From Anthopleura xanthogrammica (taxonomy: Eukaryota; Cnidaria; Anthozoa; Actiniaria; Actiniidae): a DNA stretch of 64,000 nt. The stretch spans positions 7,863,414-7,927,413 of the forward strand of contig OZ025216.1 in the NCBI GenBank assembly GCA_964019055.1, in the 5' to 3' direction. A program made the position numbers and the translations under genes. The notes beneath the pieces were generated by a model. The model made no database searches and had not been told where the DNA came from. It saw only the letters and a list, made by a program, of their open reading frames with translations. Below are positions 58,765 to 64,000 of the stretch, piece by piece (within the stretch, counting starts at the first letter, position 1; every line of letters begins with the position of its first letter).

Positions 58765-59510
58765 ATACCGGGGTCTTCTCTTTCTGGAAGACCACCATCC
58801 TCTTTAAAAGCCGAAGAACTTCGTTTTTGGTTGAGATGTCGTGGGGTTCACTAAAAGGCCTCAAAACAAAGGCACACTTAGTTAAGAGTTAAGTCAAAGT
58901 CAAGATGTTGCGTCAACGAAGCACATCAACTGAAGGAGGCTTTTCGTCTTCAGCTTCTCATAATTTCTGCTATGTTGAAGCTCTTTCAAAGCCTCTTATC
59001 AACAAATACAATATCCATGCCTGAATACTTAATTTTGAGCTGAGAGGATGGAAAAAGAGCCTTTTTTATGTCAGAATTTGTTGTGCATCGTAAAGTGTGA
59101 AGTTATGATTCGTAGTTCGACAACGGCCGTTCAACATTGTTGATCCCGATCGCGACAAGATATATGAGAAGAGGAAGGAAAGAAGAGAGGCTCGAGATCA
59201 ACAAACAGAGCCGTCTCACACGACTGTCAATTCACTCTATCCTACAGATGGCTGCACATCAGACCTCAAACGAATGCCCTTCTTTACACGAGCTGAAATG
59301 AACACACATATCTCAAGATCTGATAAAAACATAGACCCTAACACAACACACGTTCCAACTTGTATCAGGAAAGCAACAACATTCCTCAATGACGAATATC
59401 TCAAAGAAATCCTCGCCTCAAGTGATCAAAAGTTCTTCTACTTTAAAGTTCGTTGTCACCACAGCTTCAGAAAAAATGATCCACTCCACCATCTAAAAAA
59501 AAAAAAAAAT
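58765..59510 (+). pseudogene. Degraded SAP-domain mobile-element-like coding relic
   Basis: Frame pieces read SLKAEELRFWLRCRGV, then after a stop and shift GLKTKAHLVKS, a SAP-like helix-turn-helix motif. Further on come IVDPDRDKIYEKRKERREA and, in the longest open part (59274-59510), FTRAEMNTHISRSDK, RKATTFLNDEYLKEI and FYFKVRCHHSFRKNDPL. Stops and frameshifts separate the parts. The order recalls a multicopy cnidarian family (from memory), but the function is unknown. An A-rich tract follows at 59496. Confidence 0.5.
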
Positions 59511-60439
59511 GTGGTAAAAATATCTGTACATAAACAAACACATTTTTGGTATTTTTGAAAACCTTAATTTGTAAATAAATGTAACATATAAATTAGATAT
59601 ACACTGCTCTTTAATTTCTTGTTCGCTTACATATTTGGCCAACTTTAAGCCCCTTTTTGGGTCTGTAGTGGCCATCGTTTAAGTCAATTTGCTCTTTTTT
59701 TTTATATATAGGATGTGCTGCCAGTAGTGCAACTTGTTGTAGTTTGTCTAAATAGAGAGATAAAGAACACACATTGTTAATTAATGAGTTTTAAACTGAC
59801 TGCATGGGATATATAATATATAGCAGTAATTCAAGTTTTCATATAAAGCGAGAGTTTTCCCTTCAACTTATTAAGTGACATTTTCATTGAAAAGTGCTAT
59901 ATTTATTAGTTATTTATAATAGGGCTTAGATAATATTTTCGCTCTCATTATCTTATTCACTCACAAAACATAGGAGAGCTGAGAAAAATATCATCCATTC
60001 AGAATCGACTGAAAATTTGCATCCTAATAATAGCTCCCGGCGACTCAGGAAATAGTTATTTTTTATTTTATTTTCTAATTACTTAATTATAATAAATATT
60101 AAAAGTATATAGTAACCTTAGTTGATTATATTAGGATTTTTACTTGTTTTGATCTATGTATCACCGATTTCTTGAGGGTGTTTATTTTCTGTCCATTACT
60201 GACACCAATAATAATATGTGTATTAGTGTATTAATTCTTAAATATCAACGTAGTTGCAAATATTCTTTTGAATGTCATTTATTTTCAGAACTTTCATCGG
60301 GATTTGCAGACTCACTTCAAATGATTTCTTTTTGTTTGGAGATGTTGCACTCTGAGTGCAATGACTGCATAATTAAAGAAAATGAGATCATTAGCTTGCA
60401 GGCATATTGTCAAAAACTATATGTCTATATCAAAAACTA

Positions 60440-61287
60440 TAGCTATATCTTATGCCAGTGCGCTCGCGCGATTCTATGCTACGGCAGTCAGGTTTGGGCT
60501 CCGCAGTCCAGCTCGCGGGATATTTTACTTCTCGAACGCATACAGCGACGCGCCACTAAATTTATTTTCAGTTGCCAGACTAACTTAACTTACAAAGACC
60601 GCCTTGTTAAACTAAATCTACTTCCGCTATCTTACTGGTTTGAATATTTAAACCTTGTATATTTCTTCAAGTGTCGCCTTAAGTTTAATAATATTGATCT
60701 ATGTGCTTATGTTATAACCCCATGCTCGCTCTCATCCAGATCTACAAGAAGCACTAGTAGCGCAGACTTTAGAGTCAACTCGTGCAAAGCATCTACTTTT
60801 GGAGAATCTTTTTTTAAACGTTCACTTATTCTATGGAACTCACTACCTCCAAAGATTAAGTCTTGCACTTCAGTTTCGTCCTTCAAAACATTGCTACGAT
60901 CTCATTATTTTGCTCTTTTGCTTTCTACTTTTGACCCTGGGGCATCAGAACTTATAAGACTATCTGTTCCAAATGTCGATCTGCCGCTATAACCGCTGTC
61001 GCTAACTTTTCTCTGCGCCTACATTAGTATTTAGCTCAGCCGATCGATCAAATGCGGTATTTACATTATTTACATGTTTATATTATTATATTATATTTAT
61101 GGCATATGTATTTACTACTAGTATTAGCTCTTAATTTTTATTTGTCCCTAGTTAAAGTATTATTTTTTTCTCTTTATAGTTTAAATTATAATGTACTATT
61201 TGTAACTTGTCTCAGGCTGAGCTTGTTTGGACTTGGATTCTGTTTCCAGCCTGTGTTAAGCAGTTAAATTAAAAAAAAAAAAAAAAC
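60440..61287 (+). mobile_element. 5'-truncated LINE 3' end with poly(A)
   Basis: A C-terminal RT/tail frame is visible: LCYGSQVWAPQSSSRDILLL, LERIQRRATKFIF, YKDRLVKLNLLPLSYWFEYL, FFKRSLILWNSLPPKIK. The stop is at 60992, then a 3' UTR and a run of A at 61270-61286. This is the thumb/C-terminal region of a CR1/jockey-like element; the RT core and endonuclease are missing. Confidence 0.85.
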
Positions 61288-61667
61288 AAGATCTCCATGT
61301 ATACGGTATATTTCTAATGGGAAACAAGGATATATATGTAGTCTACAAATAAAAGCCTTTTGTTAGGACTGGAGTAAACCCATTTCGTGATACGGGATGG
61401 TGTTTTGTCCAGTGATTTCCCTTTTAACAATTCTCAAACCTGGAACACTGATGGTATATCAATTTTCAAGAGTTCCAACTTTGGTATATGGCTAATTTAC
61501 ATAATGGTAAATGAACTGCCTTTTACCGAGCGCAAAAAAAAAAGAAGAAAAAAACAACAACTTTTCTATGGTTTTTGGTTTGGGGAAACCAAGCCCATAA
61601 TGTTGAATTGTTGTAAACCTCTTCATGAAAGCTTGAAAAACCAGGAATCTCTTGGAATGGATGTCAC

Positions 61668-62730
61668 GATAAAAGGTAAGACTGCCCTGATACTATTAGA
61701 TCTTTCGAAAGCCTTTGATAGCATAAACCATCAAAGGCTACTGTATAAACTGTGTAGTGTAGGTGCTTCACCAGCAACAGTGAACTGGTTCAGTAGTTAT
61801 CTTTCTAATCGTTCCCAATCTGTCCGCATAGATTCCATCCTATCGGACCCTCAGCTAATAACACATGGAGTACCTCAAGGGGCTATTCTATCGCCACTGC
61901 TATTTTGTATTTATTTGAACGACCTACCAGGTGTGCCCCAGGAATGTTACCTTGAGTCGTACGTTGACTACTCGAAAGTGTACCTGTCTTTCTCGCTGGC
62001 TGACCAGGAAACTGCAGTCAAAGAACTAGAACAAGACCTGCACAATGTAGCAACGTGTTCTGCTAAATTATGTCAGATTAGTCAAAAACACTCTTGCTAA
62101 TGATTACATCTCTAGTTTTTAGTAAACTGCTCTATTGCTCTACAGTATGGTCAAATACGTTTGTTTTTAACATAAATAAGCTCCAGTCAATACAAAATTT
62201 TGCTAGCAAAATGGTCACGCCACTCTAGAAAATACGATCATGTAACTCCGCCAGCTTAACTGGCTTCCTGTCAGACAACTTTTGGTTTTTAGAGACGCAG
62301 TAATGGCATATAAATGCTTAAAAAACCACGCCCAAAGCTATCTTTGTACCAAATTTCGCAAGCGCTCAAATGTTCACGATCGTTTTACACGTAAGGGTGA
62401 CTCACTTCAAATACCTCTGTACAAAACAGCTGCAGGCCAACGCACCTTTACTTATAGAGCTGTAAATAATGGAACAATCTAGATAAGAGTATTAAGGAAA
62501 ATACTTCTCTCAAAACCTTCAAGGCTTCAATGAAGGAATACTTACATGCTCAGAGCAATTTGTAACTTGTGTTTGTCAAATAGTTTAATACATCATATTT
62601 ATTAAGTAGTTTTCTTTATTTAACCTAGGTTATCTTATTATGCCTTTCTTCTTATAATGTCTATCTTATCGTAAATAGTTTCTGAAAAGCCTCACGGGGA
62701 GTTAGCTATTAAAGTTTATTATTAAGACAA
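61668..62730 (+). mobile_element. LINE reverse transcriptase relic, second copy
   Basis: 61668-62098 encodes RT motifs A to C: ALILLDLSKAFDSINHQRL, THGVPQGAILSPLLFCIYLN, and YVDY where active enzymes have YxDD. After a deletion and stops, 62100-62560 continues in shifted frames (TVWSNTFVF, LKNHAQSYLCTKFRKRSNVH, TAAGQRTFTYRAVNN). The tail at 62690-62725 (GGGGAGTTAGCTATTAAAG) is a typical LINE 3' end. Inactive. Confidence 0.85.
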
Positions 62731-62739
62731 CTGCAAAGC

Positions 62740-64000
62740 CTTTCTCATCTGTGGGTCTGTAGATCTTCCTGCTCGTTGTATTATTACCAACATGATGCAA
62801 TTCAATGGAGCATTTAGTTTTTTATTGCTTACAGCGAGGTAAGACAGAAAAAACGAGATGTGCACATCTTTCCTTATAATCAAAATTGCCCGAAAGGGAA
62901 AGCTCGCGATCACATACAGTGTTGTAAAGATGCCATCAAGACTTTTGAGCTTGGAGACTATTCAGGTGGAAATACAAATGGTATAAAGGAGCCGTCTTTC
63001 CTTATGAACCTCAGGTACTATGATTATGTCAAGTGTAAAAGCATTGACTATATGCATGGAGTACTTTTAGGCATATGATATCCAAATTGCTGCTTAAACT
63101 TTGGTTTTCTGCTGCATATTCTGGTTGTTGTTTCTCACTGTCAAGTTATGTGGATGTGGTTGACTCGAGTCTGAAATCTATAAAACCTCCCTCTTTTACT
63201 GAAGGGTACCAAGAGCTGTAAGCACTCACTTTAAGTACTGGAAGGCGTCCAAATTAAGATCCTGGTTATTTTGTTACTCTGTTCCGATACTAATGGATAT
63301 AATGACATCATCATACTATTATCACTTTTGTGCCTTTGTAGAGGCAATTTTATTACTTTGCACTGACTCTGTGTCTCCTTCAGATATAGATAAAAGTGAA
63401 GTCCTTCTTAATTATTTTGTTTCTCTGTTTGGTACACTGTATGGTGACCGATACAGGGCCGTAGCTACGATGAGGCAAGCGAGGCATTTGCCTCGGTAAA
63501 ATTTCAGATATTATTATTTGTTTATTTTTAAAGAATGAAAACCAATTCTCTTCTTTTTCTTTGCCAGAATGTGCAAAATTGACATAACTTTAAGACAATG
63601 AATATGCCGCAAATGCCTCTCAAGACGCTGGAAATCCCATTTCCGAGGGTCTGAATTCCAATTTTTTTCGGGGAAGCATTCCCCCCAACCCCCTAGTTGC
63701 TCCCACCTACAGCAGTCGATTGCCCTGATAAACATTTCAGTCTGGCTACGGCCCTGCGATATTGTACTGTGAACATCCACTTGCTGTTGCATTTACCTGA
63801 TTGTGTGAGGACCATTGTGGGTATATTCCTGTTTCCACTATGAAGATATTAATGGTGACCTAACCAGATTGTTTCATGGCACACAGGGTGTAGATACGCA
63901 AATCGCCAGCGCATTCAATATTTTCCAAATGCTGCCTGGTATGATAGAAACTGTACCAATACAGTATGAGAGCTTTTTTAAGAAACTTCGACAAACTTCC
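62740..64000 (+). pseudogene. CACTA-like transposase pseudogene, runs off the window
   Basis: Pieces in order: DLPARCIITNMMQFNGAF, HIFPYNQNCPKGKARDH, NGIKEPSFLMNLRYYDYV and SIDYMHGVLLGI (a conserved DYMHG-type motif), KYWKASKLRSWLFCYSVPIL, FCAFVEAILLLCTDSVSPSD, NYFVSLFGTLYGDRY, then after an inserted MITE INIHLLLHLPDCV-like text, YSCFHYEDINGDLTRLFHGT and QIASAFNIFQMLPGMIE. Stops and frameshifts occur near 62840, 63077 and 63220. The family resembles EnSpm/CACTA-type transposases, recognised from memory. The 3' end lies beyond 64000. Confidence 0.65.
63456..63757. mobile_element. CAGGGCCGTAGC MITE inserted in the transposase
   Basis: CAGGGCCGTAGCTACG at the left is mirrored by GGCTACGGCCCTG at the right. 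Host sequence CGATA is duplicated on both sides (63451-63455 and directly after 63757). It interrupts the transposase frame right after its LYGDRY segment. Confidence 0.8.

Overview
The window is nuclear DNA from an animal, most likely an anthozoan cnidarian such as a stony coral. I infer this from AT-rich sequence, many GT-AG introns, gene families found in cnidarians (a discoidin-domain receptor kinase, PAN/EGF/C-type-lectin proteins, a LOTUS/Tudor protein) and many small inverted-repeat elements and CR1/L2-like retrotransposon relics. The species call is inference and no organelle, bacterial or viral features were seen.

Layout. 1-6.9 kb holds foldback elements and a 40-bp minisatellite (3337-4655). 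7.0-9.4 kb has the 3' end of a plus-strand gene joining a LamG domain to the tail of a C-type lectin domain. 13.5-16.9 kb has a complete minus-strand gene for a secreted PAN-EGF-Link-CTLD protein of 400 residues. 17.3-23.6 kb is repeat-rich: a 631-bp perfect TAAA array, a LINE relic, a frameshifted hypothetical coding region and several foldback elements. 23.6-38.0 kb is a 24-exon minus-strand TDRD5-like gene (three LOTUS domains, one extended Tudor domain, 943 residues). 38.5-42.8 kb is a seven-exon plus-strand gene for the U11/U12 35-kDa protein (SNRNP35, 346 residues), head-to-head with TDRD5. 46.2-54.4 kb (5' UTR exon near 56.6 kb) is an eight-coding-exon minus-strand discoidin domain receptor tyrosine kinase of 982 residues. 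57-64 kb is a graveyard of a SAP-domain coding relic, two LINE relics and a CACTA-like transposase pseudogene that runs off the window.

I joined exons by hand from splice sites. For the four main genes every intron phase chains and the summed length is a multiple of three, so the models are internally consistent; 5' and 3' UTRs are not resolved. The genes do not form an operon. The only regulatory link I infer is the ~0.5-kb divergent interval shared by TDRD5 and SNRNP35.

The most unusual signals are the PAN-EGF-Link-CTLD architecture, a G-capped element family with 7-10-bp target duplications (one copy splits a tRNA-like SINE), an element flanked by a 13-bp duplication, twin 293-bp TA-flanked elements (one nested in a larger foldback), and the minisatellite with 480- and 800-bp higher-order echoes.
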